In this document: piece after piece, positions 6,905-12,914 of the stretch
Layout: each line of letters starts with the position of its first letter
How positions within the stretch are numbered: the first letter of the stretch is position 1
NCBI GenBank assembly: GCA_902475865.1
Contig: CABSBK010000001.1
Coordinates: forward strand, 1-17,817
Length of the DNA stretch: 17,817 bases
Direction: 5' to 3'
Origin: an uncultured Collinsella sp.
GTDB lineage: Bacteria; Actinomycetota; Coriobacteriia; Coriobacteriales; Coriobacteriaceae
The notes under the pieces: model-generated
What the model was told of the DNA's origin: nothing
Databases searched by the model: none
Seen by the model: the letters and a program-made list of their open reading frames with translations, nothing else
Position numbers and translations under genes: made by a program

Positions 6905-7699
6905 ATGAATACGTTCATCAGTGCGGTGCTCGTCGGCCTCGTCGGCGTGTTCTGCATGTGGGACTCCCGCCTGCTCGGTCGTCTTAACTTCGAGCAGCCC
7001 CTCGTTGGCGCCACGCTCGTCGGTTTGCTGCTGGGCGATGTGCCCACTGGCCTTGCCGTCGGTGCCGCCGTCGAGCTCGTGTCCATGGGCCTGGTGCAGG
7101 TCGGCGCTGCCGTTCCGCCCGATATGGTCCTGGGCGGCATCGTGGCCGCTGCCTTTGCGTGCCTGACCGATGCTTCCGCCGAGACCGCCATGACGATCGC
7201 CATCCCGGTCGCCGTCCTGGGTCAGCTCCTCGGCATCGTGTTCCGTTCCATCATCGCCGCCCTCACTCATGTGGCAGATAGCGCGATCGATAACGGAAAG
7301 TTCAAGACCGCCTACCGTATGCACATCTGCGCCGGCTCCGGTCTGTACGCTGTCATGTACTTCCTGCCGATCTTCCTCGCCGTCTTTGTTGGCACCGACC
7401 TGGTTCAGGCCATCGTCAACATGGTTCCCGAGTGGCTGTCCACTGGTCTTAACGTTTCGACCAAGATCATGACCGCCTACGGCTTGGCCCTGCTGCTCAC
7501 CATGATGATCAAGAAGGGTATGACTCCGTTCCTGTTCATCGGTTTCCTGCTCGCCGCTTACCTCAACCTGTCCGTCATCGCGGTCGCTCTGATCGGTGTG
7601 TGCCTGGCTGTCGTCTTCATGGGCTTCAAGTTCAACGGGTCCCATGCAGCCGCCGGTGTCGATTCCGACTACGATCCGCTCGAAGACGACGAAGACTAA
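6905..7699 (+). CDS. PTS mannose-family EIIC membrane subunit
   Basis: The 264-residue protein is strongly hydrophobic, with several transmembrane helices, and forms the sugar channel with EIID. Typical EIIC stretches are DSRLLGRLNFEQPLVGATLV near the N-terminus (DSRLLGR, then QPLVGATLVG) and GAAVELVSMGLVQVGAAVPPD (AAVELVSMG, then VGAAVPPD). The tail is acidic (DYDPLEDDED). AGGAG lies 6 nt before the ATG. The stop codon TAA at 7697-7699 is part of TAAGGAGG, the ribosome site of EIID, so translation of the two genes is probably coupled. Confidence 0.93.
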   Translation: MNTFISAVLVGLVGVFCMWDSRLLGRLNFEQPLVGATLVGLLLGDVPTGLAVGAAVELVSMGLVQVGAAVPPDMVLGGIVAAAFACLTDASAETAMTIAIPVAVLGQLLGIVFRSIIAALTHVADSAIDNGKFKTAYRMHICAGSGLYAVMYFLPIFLAVFVGTDLVQAIVNMVPEWLSTGLNVSTKIMTAYGLALLLTMMIKKGMTPFLFIGFLLAAYLNLSVIAVALIGVCLAVVFMGFKFNGSHAAAGVDSDYDPLEDDED

Positions 7700-7712
7700 G
7701 GAGGAACACACT

Positions 7713-8546
7713 ATGGCAACCGCAACCAAGGACGTGTCCCTGAACAAGAAGGTCAGCCAGTTCTTCTGGCGCTCCTGGGCCATCCAGGCCTCTTGGAACT
7801 ACGAGCGTCAGATGAACATGGGCTTCCTCTACGGTATGGTTCCCACGCTCGATCGCCTCTATCCGGATGAGTCCGACCCCAAGCAGCTCGCTGCTAAGAA
7901 AGAGGCTTACCACCGTCACATGGCGTTCTACAACTGCACCCCGCAGACGAGCGCCTTCATCCTAGGCCTCACCGCCTCCATGGAGGAGGAGTACGCCAAG
8001 GATCCCGAGAACTTCGATCCCGATTCGATCAACGCGGTCAAGACCTCCCTCATGGGTCCGCTTTCCGGCATCGGTGACTCCTTCTTCCAGGGCACCATCC
8101 GCGTTATCGCCTTTGGCCTGGGCGTTCAGCTGGCTCAGCAGGGCTCCATCATGGGCCCGATCCTGGCCATGCTCATCTCCATCGTCCCCTCTGTGCTGAT
8201 CACCTGGTTCGCAGCCAAGATGGGCTATCAGGGCGGCCACGAGTACCTGAGCAAGCTTCAGGGCGGCGACCTCATGGAGAAGCTCATGTATGTCTGCGGC
8301 ATCGTGGGTCTTATGTCCGTGGGCGGCATGATCGCTACGCTGATTGGCGCCACCACCCCGCTGCAGTTCGCTGAGGGCACCGTCGTTATCCAGGACATCC
8401 TGGACGGCATGATGCCCCAGATGATCTCCCTTGGCCTCACCGGCCTTATGTACTGGCTCATCAAGAAGAACGTCAACACCGGTTGGCTTCTCGTGATCGC
8501 CATCGTGGGCGGCATCGCCCTCTCCGCGGCCGGCATCCTGGCCTAG
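7713..8546 (+). CDS. PTS mannose-family EIID membrane subunit
   Basis: The 277-residue protein matches EIID of the mannose family. It has an N-terminal cytoplasmic part with RSWAIQASWNYERQMNMGF (SWAIQASWNYERQ) and YGMVPTLDRLYP, then HMAFYNCTPQTSAFILGL, the MGPLSGIGDSFFQGT loop that is typical of EIID, and a hydrophobic C-terminal region. The ATG at 7713 has AAGGAGG 8 nt before it and begins MATATKDVSL. The open frame extends further upstream inside eiiC but those starts have no support. With EIIAB and EIIC it completes the transporter. A 10-bp hairpin at 8581 separates it from SIS enzyme 2. Confidence 0.93.
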   Translation: MATATKDVSLNKKVSQFFWRSWAIQASWNYERQMNMGFLYGMVPTLDRLYPDESDPKQLAAKKEAYHRHMAFYNCTPQTSAFILGLTASMEEEYAKDPENFDPDSINAVKTSLMGPLSGIGDSFFQGTIRVIAFGLGVQLAQQGSIMGPILAMLISIVPSVLITWFAAKMGYQGGHEYLSKLQGGDLMEKLMYVCGIVGLMSVGGMIATLIGATTPLQFAEGTVVIQDILDGMMPQMISLGLTGLMYWLIKKNVNTGWLLVIAIVGGIALSAAGILA

Positions 8547-8580
8547 TCGCGACCAAGCGTCTAACCGCTTTCCCCCGGGG

Positions 8581-8611
8581 GCCTGCCTGGCATCCCATAC
8601 CCCAGGCAGGC
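8581..8611 (+). terminator. Strong hairpin between EIID and SIS enzyme 2 (partial terminator or processing element)
   Basis: GCCTGCCTGG (8581-8590) pairs perfectly with CCAGGCAGGC (8602-8611) around an 11-nt loop. Only TTCC follows, not a real U-tract. It may lower read-through, protect the 3' end of the PTS mRNA, or mark a processing site. Its place inside what looks like one operon suggests different expression of the PTS and SIS2. Confidence 0.55.
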
Positions 8612-8625
8612 TTCCATCCCTATAC

Positions 8626-8652
8626 GTGACAATGGGACAGCCCCTTTGTCGC
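8626..8652. repeat. Small palindrome with GGGACAG core
   Basis: GTGACAA (8626-8632) and TTGTCGC (8646-8652) are near-inverted, and the loop contains TGGGACAGCCCC. It is a possible weak relative of the hairpin repeats at 2380 and 9830. The rest of the 8547-8744 gap shows no gene. Confidence 0.35.
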
Positions 8653-8744
8653 ATCCTTAACGGGCCGGCGACTCGGTCCAAACCACGGTAACCCTGCGAG
8701 CGCCCGGCAATGTGGCGCCGCAAAAATCGAAAGGAATGTGTCAG

Positions 8745-9728
8745 ATGTACGAGATCGACCTTAACCTCCCTAAGCAGATCGTCGCTGACGTCCTGTCCAA
8801 CCACGAGATCCACAGCGTCGCTTTCGTCGGCTGCGGTGCTTCCATGTCCGACCTTTACCCCGCCAAGTACTTCCTGGCCAACAACACGGACAAGCTGAAC
8901 GTTCAGATCTTCACCGCTAACGAGTTCAACTACGACACGCCTTCCTGGGTCAACGAGCACACCTTCGTGATCACCTGCTCCCTCGGTGGCTCCACGCCCG
9001 AGACCGTCGAGGCCAACAAGACCGCCAAGAAGCACAACTGCCCGGTCGTCTCCCTCACCAACAAGGCTGGCTCCGCTCTGACCGTCGACGCCGACCACGT
9101 CATCGTTCACGGCTTCCACGCCAACTACGCTGCCAAGTGCGAGAAGCCCGGCTATGCTATCGCTCTTGCTCTCGAGATCCTTCAGCAGACCGAGGGCTAT
9201 GACCACTACGAGGACATGATCACCGGCCTTACCAACATCTTCGATCTCTGCGAGAACGCCGCTCAGCACTGCAAGAAGCTCGCCAAGAAGTTCGCCGAGG
9301 ACTTCAAGGACGACAAGATGATTTACTTCATGGCTTCCGGTGCCTCCGAGAAGATGGCTTATTCTCACGCCGCCTTCCTGTTCACCGAGATGCAGTGGAT
9401 CGACGCCGCCGCCTACAACACCGGCGAGTACTTCCACGGCCCGTTCGAGGTTTCCACCGAGGGTAAGCCCTACGTCTTCTTCATGTCCGATGGCGCCACC
9501 CGTCCGATGGACGCCCGCGCCCTCACCTTCCTTGAGCGCATGGGCGCCAAGGTCGCTCTGATCGACTCCAAGGACTACGGCCTGGCTGACGCCGTGCCCG
9601 CGAGCGTCATCACCTACTTCAACCCGCTGCTGCACCTCGCCGTTATGCGTGAGTACGGCAACCAGATCGCCGAGGCCCGTCAGCACCCGCTGACCATGCG
9701 TCGCTACATGTGGAAGCTTTCCTACTAA
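8745..9728 (+). CDS. SIS-domain sugar-phosphate enzyme 2, FrlB/GfrE/GfrF-like (putative glycosylamine-6-phosphate deglycase)
   Basis: The 327-residue protein has two SIS domains. The first holds VGCGASMSDLYPAKYF and the sugar-phosphate loop CSLGGSTPETVEAN. The second holds the putative catalytic Glu215 (FTEMQW) and His231 (GEYFHGPFE), 16 residues apart as in FraB/FrlB-type deglycases. The C-terminus is MRRYMWKLSY. It should split a 6-phosphorylated glycated amino acid made by the PTS just upstream into a hexose 6-phosphate and an amino acid, in the cytoplasm. The ATG at 8745 is chosen because AAAGGA lies 9 nt upstream; ATG 8736 overlaps that site and earlier starts have none. Codon use is strongly C-ended (nearly all Phe are TTC), like the PTS genes, which suggests high expression. 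A ketose/aldose isomerase or amino-sugar deaminase is the main alternative. Confidence 0.83.
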   Translation: MYEIDLNLPKQIVADVLSNHEIHSVAFVGCGASMSDLYPAKYFLANNTDKLNVQIFTANEFNYDTPSWVNEHTFVITCSLGGSTPETVEANKTAKKHNCPVVSLTNKAGSALTVDADHVIVHGFHANYAAKCEKPGYAIALALEILQQTEGYDHYEDMITGLTNIFDLCENAAQHCKKLAKKFAEDFKDDKMIYFMASGASEKMAYSHAAFLFTEMQWIDAAAYNTGEYFHGPFEVSTEGKPYVFFMSDGATRPMDARALTFLERMGAKVALIDSKDYGLADAVPASVITYFNPLLHLAVMREYGNQIAEARQHPLTMRRYMWKLSY

Positions 9729-9762
9729 TCACAAGTAAGTAGACCTTACGGGTTGATTGAGA

Positions 9763-9794
9763 GGGGATGGGGTTTGTGCCCCGTCCCCTTTTTT
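9763..9794 (+). terminator. Rho-independent terminator of the PTS-SIS2 operon
   Basis: GGGGATGGGG (9763-9772) pairs with CCCCGTCCCC (9779-9788) with one T-G wobble and a 6-nt loop. TTTTTT follows at 9789-9794. Confidence 0.88.
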
Positions 9795-9829
9795 GCTCTG
9801 GGGAGGGCGTGTTCGTCGTTCCATAAAAC

Positions 9830-9873
9830 CCCAGATAAAACCTATCAAAATAAACCTGTCCCTTTTTGGCAGG
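9830..9873 (+). repeat. 44-bp hairpin repeat, copy A
   Basis: The unit begins CCCAGATAAAACCT, has a central AACCTGTCCCTTTTT and ends GGCAGG. CCTATC...GGCAGG plus the AAAA/TTTT tracts can form a hairpin with a mismatch. It matches copy B (opposite strand) and copy C at 39 of 44 positions each. It abuts the ribosome site (GGAGGAG, 9876-9882) of the HAD gene. Confidence 0.8.
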
Positions 9874-9888
9874 TGGGAGGAGATGCGT

Positions 9889-10518
9889 ATGATCAAGGCA
9901 GTGCTGTTTGACATGGACGGCGTGCTGGTCGATACCGAGTGGTTCTACAACCGTCGCCGCGTGGCGTTTATGGAAGAGAAGGGGTTCCACTTTGACGAGA
10001 TTCCCGATCTTTCGGGGTCTAACGAGCCCGCCATTTGGGAGGCGCTGGTGCCCGACGATATTGAGCTGCGCGAGCGTTTGCGCGTGGAGTACAAGCAGGT
10101 CTATAGCCCGGACCATCCCGTTCCGTATGCCGAGCTGCTCAACGAGCAGACGGAGCCGGTGATGCGCGAGCTGCACGAGCGTGGCGTGAAGTGCGCTATC
10201 GCGAGCTCGTCCTATCGCGAGCTCATCGACGAGCTGGTGGAGATTGCCGGTATCGCTGACGTGCTGGACTACACCATCAGCGGTCACGAGTGCAGTGCGT
10301 TTAAGCCCGACCCCGAGATCTACCTGCGTGCCATGGAGGCGCTGGGGGTGGAGCCTACCGAGTGCCTGGTTATCGAGGACTCGCCTTTGGGCATCGAGGC
10401 CGGCAAGCGTTCCGGCGCCCGCGTCCTGGCGCTGCGTCCGCACGAGGGCGTCAACCTGGATCAGTCTGCCGCCGACGTTATCATCGACAACCTGACCGAC
10501 ATCCTACCTGCCATTTAG
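9889..10518 (+). CDS. HAD-superfamily hydrolase, beta-phosphoglucomutase-like phosphatase
   Basis: The 209-residue protein has all four HAD motifs: motif I FDMDGVLVDTE with the nucleophile Asp8 and acid/base Asp10, motif II at IASSS, motif III Lys in FKPDPEIY, and motif IV IEDSPLG. A helical cap sits between motifs I and II. Such enzymes act on small phosphorylated metabolites, mostly sugar phosphates, or isomerise beta-glucose 1-phosphate. The ATG at 9889 is 6 nt after GGAGGAG. An ATG at 9883 is in frame but too close to that site. The gene is oddly packaged: repeat copy A ends just before the ribosome site, and inverted copy B begins inside the last codons, so the final Pro-Ala-Ile-stop is encoded by repeat sequence. 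The substrate is unknown; a clean-up role for the neighbouring sugar-phosphate pathway is only a guess. Confidence 0.88.
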   Translation: MIKAVLFDMDGVLVDTEWFYNRRRVAFMEEKGFHFDEIPDLSGSNEPAIWEALVPDDIELRERLRVEYKQVYSPDHPVPYAELLNEQTEPVMRELHERGVKCAIASSSYRELIDELVEIAGIADVLDYTISGHECSAFKPDPEIYLRAMEALGVEPTECLVIEDSPLGIEAGKRSGARVLALRPHEGVNLDQSAADVIIDNLTDILPAI

Positions 10519-10550
10519 GGACAGGTTTATTTTGGCAGGTTTTATCTGGG
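10507..10550 (-). repeat. 44-bp hairpin repeat, copy B (inverted)
   Basis: On the minus strand it reads CCCAGATAAAACCT, then GCCAAAATAAACCTGTCCC, then a tail ending GGCAGG. It differs from copy A by two transitions and an AAA/TTT swap. CCTGCC and GGCAGG pair perfectly here. The first 12 bases overlap the end of the HAD gene. Confidence 0.8.
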
Positions 10551-10563
10551 CAAATGCCGAATT

Positions 10564-10603
10564 CGCCGTGAAGGGACCGCTCTCTTCACGGCGTTTTTCT
10601 TTT
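10564..10603 (+). terminator. Rho-independent terminator after the HAD gene
   Basis: CGCCGTGAAG (10564-10573) pairs perfectly with CTTCACGGCG (10584-10593) around a 10-nt loop. TTTTTCTTTT follows. Confidence 0.88.
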
Positions 10604-10647
10604 GGGCGGCCTCACGGTCCTTCTGATGGTTGTCGAGAGAGGGTGAA

Positions 10648-10679
10648 TTGAAGCGCCCCCGTACGCTCCATGCTACAAT
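10648..10679 (+). promoter_or_regulatory. Candidate extended -10 promoter of the YitT gene
   Basis: TACAAT (10674-10679) is preceded by TGC, an extended -10 element. TTGAAG at 10648-10653 could be a -35, but the 20-bp spacer is long. The start codon is 45 nt downstream. Confidence 0.45.
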
Positions 10680-10724
10680 CGCGGACATACCCCACAACTA
10701 CATCTGCCTTCGAAAGGAGCCTAC

Positions 10725-11732
10725 GTGGCGAACGCCATCGATCAGCTCACGGACCGCGTGCTCGTGCTCGGCCGCCTCACCATCGTTCGCCGTGCCATTA
10801 CTGCCGTGGCGGTCACCATTTCCGCCGTTCTCCAGACATTCCTGATCCAGGCGTTCATTCGGCCCGCCGACCTGCTTCCGAGCGGTCTCACCGGTGTCGC
10901 GGTCCTGCTCGATCGCGTTACTTCGCTTGGCGGCGTTCACATCGACATCTCGCTCGGTATGCTTGCGCTCAACATCCCCGTGGCGCTCCTATGCTGGAGC
11001 GGCATTAGCAAACGCTTCGTCATCTTCTCGATGATGCAGGTCGTGCTTTCATCGCTGTTCCTCAACGTCTTTCACTTCGCTCCGTTTTTGGGCGACAAGA
11101 TCATGCTCATCATTTTTGGCGGCGTGGTCTCGGGTCTGGGCGCTGCCATCGCGCTCAAGTCCGGCGCATCCACCGGCGGCACCGACTTTATCGCGCTGTG
11201 GGTCTCCAACCACACGGGCAAGACCATCTGGGGCGTCATCTTTGGTTTCAACTGCTTTATCCTGGCGATCTTTGGTTTTATGTTTGGCTGGGACAAGGCA
11301 GCGTACTCCATCGTGTTCCAGTTTATTTCGACCAAGACCATTGACAGCTTCTATCGTCGCTACGACCGCGTGACGCTGCAGATTACGACGCACAAGGCGG
11401 ACGAGGTCATGACCGCCTATGTTGACCATTTTCAGCACGGCATTAGCTGCGCCGAGGTCATCGGCGGATACAGCCGCGAAAAGATGTACCTGCTGCACGC
11501 CGTTGTCTCCACCTACGAGAGCCAGGACATTATCAAGCTGGTGTGCGACATTGATCCCGGCGCCGGGATCAATGTGTTCCACACGCTCAACTTTGTGGGC
11601 GGCTGGTGGGGCGGTCATGTCGACGAGCCCATGCCCACGGCCGTACCTGATCCCGACAAGCCCGCGCGCATGGCCAGCAGGCAGGCGCGCCTCAGCGAGC
11701 AGGACAGCCTGCAGCAGGACGACGGCAGGTAG
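10725..11732 (+). CDS. YitT family membrane protein (YitT/DUF161 plus C-terminal DUF2179 domain)
   Basis: The 335-residue protein has five to six transmembrane helices in about residues 20-205, with the family stretches FIRPADLLPSGLTGVAVLL (ADLLPSGLTGVA) and LKSGASTGGTDFIALW. A soluble C-terminal domain of about 80 residues follows, with ISTKTIDSFY before it and GINVFHTLNFVGGWWGGHVD at its end (INVFHTLNF). A polar tail of about 40 residues follows. YitT proteins are conserved integral membrane proteins of unclear function. The GTG at 10725 is 5 nt after AAAGGAG and gives a normal N-terminus. The gene has its own promoter and terminator, so it seems to be a single-gene unit. Confidence 0.88.
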   Translation: MANAIDQLTDRVLVLGRLTIVRRAITAVAVTISAVLQTFLIQAFIRPADLLPSGLTGVAVLLDRVTSLGGVHIDISLGMLALNIPVALLCWSGISKRFVIFSMMQVVLSSLFLNVFHFAPFLGDKIMLIIFGGVVSGLGAAIALKSGASTGGTDFIALWVSNHTGKTIWGVIFGFNCFILAIFGFMFGWDKAAYSIVFQFISTKTIDSFYRRYDRVTLQITTHKADEVMTAYVDHFQHGISCAEVIGGYSREKMYLLHAVVSTYESQDIIKLVCDIDPGAGINVFHTLNFVGGWWGGHVDEPMPTAVPDPDKPARMASRQARLSEQDSLQQDDGR

Positions 11733-11775
11733 GGTATTGGCATTTCGCCGGCCTGGCGCAACCCTTCCGTATGAG

Positions 11776-11815
11776 CCCCTCGAAAGCCTCGCTGCTTTCG
11801 AGGGGCTTTCGTTTT
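11776..11815 (+). terminator. Rho-independent terminator after the YitT gene
   Basis: CCCCTCGAAAGC (11776-11787) pairs perfectly with GCTTTCGAGGGG (11794-11805) around a 6-nt loop. CTTTCGTTTT follows, and repeat copy C starts on the next base. Confidence 0.88.
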
Positions 11816-11859
11816 CCCAGATAAAACCTACCAAAATGAAGCTGTCGCTTTTTGGTAGG
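11816..11859 (+). repeat. 44-bp hairpin repeat, copy C
   Basis: It begins CCCAGATAAAACCTACC and ends TTTTTGGTAGG. The stem is CCTACC/GGTAGG, where copy B has CCTGCC/GGCAGG, a compensated base-pair change that argues for selection on, or copying of, a paired structure. It matches copy A at 39 of 44 positions and copy B at 36. Confidence 0.75.
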
Positions 11860-11901
11860 GAGGGTGTATCGTTTTATCATTATGAGGTAACATGAAACTA
11901 G

Positions 11902-11916
11902 ACGTTATATACGTAT
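11902..11916 (+). promoter_or_regulatory. Operator-like palindromes upstream of gntR2
   Basis: ACGTTATATACGT (11902-11914) has ACGT at both ends and overlaps the perfect 8-mer palindrome ATACGTAT (11909-11916). It contains CGTTATA, the heptamer also found at the PTS and, as TATAACG, at the EamA promoter. The site is 36 nt before the gntR2 start, which suits autoregulation. A TTTCGATA repeat follows at 11923-11938. Confidence 0.45.
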
Positions 11917-11951
11917 TAGTTATTTCGATATTTCGATAAGAGTGATCAGAT

Positions 11952-12671
11952 ATGCCCGCGCCCAAAAATGCACCGCTTTACCAGCAGATTTACGATGAAA
12001 TCAAGGATGCGATCGAGAAAGGTGTTTATGCACCCAAGGAGCGTATTCCGTCCGAGCTTGAGCTAGCCGAGCAGTACGACGTGAGCCGCATTACGGTGCG
12101 CCGCGCCGTCGAGGAGCTGTGCTCCGATGGCTACCTGGTTAAGCAGCAGGGCCGTGGTACCTTTGTCTCCACGCCGCACATCAATCGTCAGTTCCACGCT
12201 TCGACGCTGCAGACGTTTACCGCGCTGTGTGCCAGCAACGGCATGAAGGCGGGCGCGCATGTGGTCGATCGCCAGATTGTGCCGGCACGTCAAAACGAGA
12301 TGGAGTTCTTTGGCCTGCAAAAGGACGCGCTGCTGCTGCATATTAAGCGTGTGCGTACAGCCGACGGCGAGCCCATCTTTGAGGAGAACATCTTTGTGCC
12401 GTTTGACGCCTACCGTGAGCTGTTGACGGCCGATCTTGAGGACAAGTCGATTTTTGCCGAGGTCGAGCGTGTTGGCGGAACGCCGATTGTCTCGGTTGGC
12501 TACCGCACGGTCGAGGCCGTTCGTGCCAATACCGAGCAGGCGGCCGAGTTGGGCATTGCTCCGCACGATCCGCTGCTCAACCTGCGTGCCAGCTTTACCG
12601 GTCCCAATGGCGAGCCGGTTCTGATGGGTAAGCAGTACTACGTGGGTAGTCGCTACGTCATGGTTATGTAG
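11952..12671 (+). CDS. GntR-family transcriptional regulator 2, HutC/UTRA type
   Basis: The 239-residue protein has a winged helix of about residues 7-73 (PLYQQIYDEIKDAI, RIPSELELAEQYDV, recognition helix SRITVRRAVEEL, wing KQQGRGTFV). A UTRA domain covers about 90-237 and ends VGSRYVMVM. UTRA domains sense small ligands, often phosphosugars. It is clearly a paralogue of GntR3: both have PLYQQ, RITVRRA, QQGRGTFV and VGSRYV in the same places. The best candidate sites are the CGTTATA-type boxes upstream of itself, the PTS operon and the EamA gene. This assignment is inference. The ribosome site is weak (AAGAG, about 13 nt before the ATG at 11952). Confidence 0.88.
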   Translation: MPAPKNAPLYQQIYDEIKDAIEKGVYAPKERIPSELELAEQYDVSRITVRRAVEELCSDGYLVKQQGRGTFVSTPHINRQFHASTLQTFTALCASNGMKAGAHVVDRQIVPARQNEMEFFGLQKDALLLHIKRVRTADGEPIFEENIFVPFDAYRELLTADLEDKSIFAEVERVGGTPIVSVGYRTVEAVRANTEQAAELGIAPHDPLLNLRASFTGPNGEPVLMGKQYYVGSRYVMVM

Positions 12672-12676
12672 CTCTA

Positions 12677-12703
12677 GTTGCGCGGTTTTCCAAACCGCGC
12701 AAC
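12677..12703 (+). other. Perfect 12-bp hairpin after gntR2, no T-tract
   Basis: GTTGCGCGGTTT (12677-12688) pairs perfectly with AAACCGCGCAAC (12692-12703) with a 3-nt loop. There is no U-tract, so termination would be inefficient. GGCTCGACGCTGC follows, as after the 4360 hairpin. The rest of the 12672-12914 gap shows no gene. Confidence 0.55.
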
Positions 12704-12877
12704 GGCTCGACGCTGCAAGCCCGCCAGAGCGGCCATCTTCAGCATGAGCTTGGTGACGGGCTTAAAGTGGGAGATTATCCACGCTCATCAGGAAAGTGTC
12801 CAAAAATCCACGCTCGTTCGCCTTGGATTGCATCGCCCGTGGCCGGCCGCCGCGCGGCACCGGTCCGCGTGGCGGCG

Positions 12878-12883
12878 TATAAT
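12878..12883 (+). promoter_or_regulatory. -10 box (TATAAT) for recQ
   Basis: A perfect TATAAT in otherwise very GC-rich sequence lies 31 nt before the recQ start. No -35 hexamer is recognisable. Confidence 0.5.
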
Positions 12884-12914
12884 CGGCGACAGATGACTTA
12901 GACGTTAGGAAACC

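Noticed and set aside
7962..9686. 574-residue open frame on the minus strand
   Set aside because: It lies opposite EIID and SIS2, is low in complexity (Gly/Val/Asp/Leu/His rich), and arises because C-ended codons leave the antisense frame free of stops. No ribosome site or family motif.
12678..12896. 72-residue open frame between gntR2 and recQ
   Set aside because: It starts inside the perfect hairpin, has no ribosome site, and runs over the recQ -10 box. The antisense reading KPVTKLMLKMAALAGLQRR (19 residues) looks protein-like and might be an old gene fragment, but I could not extend it.
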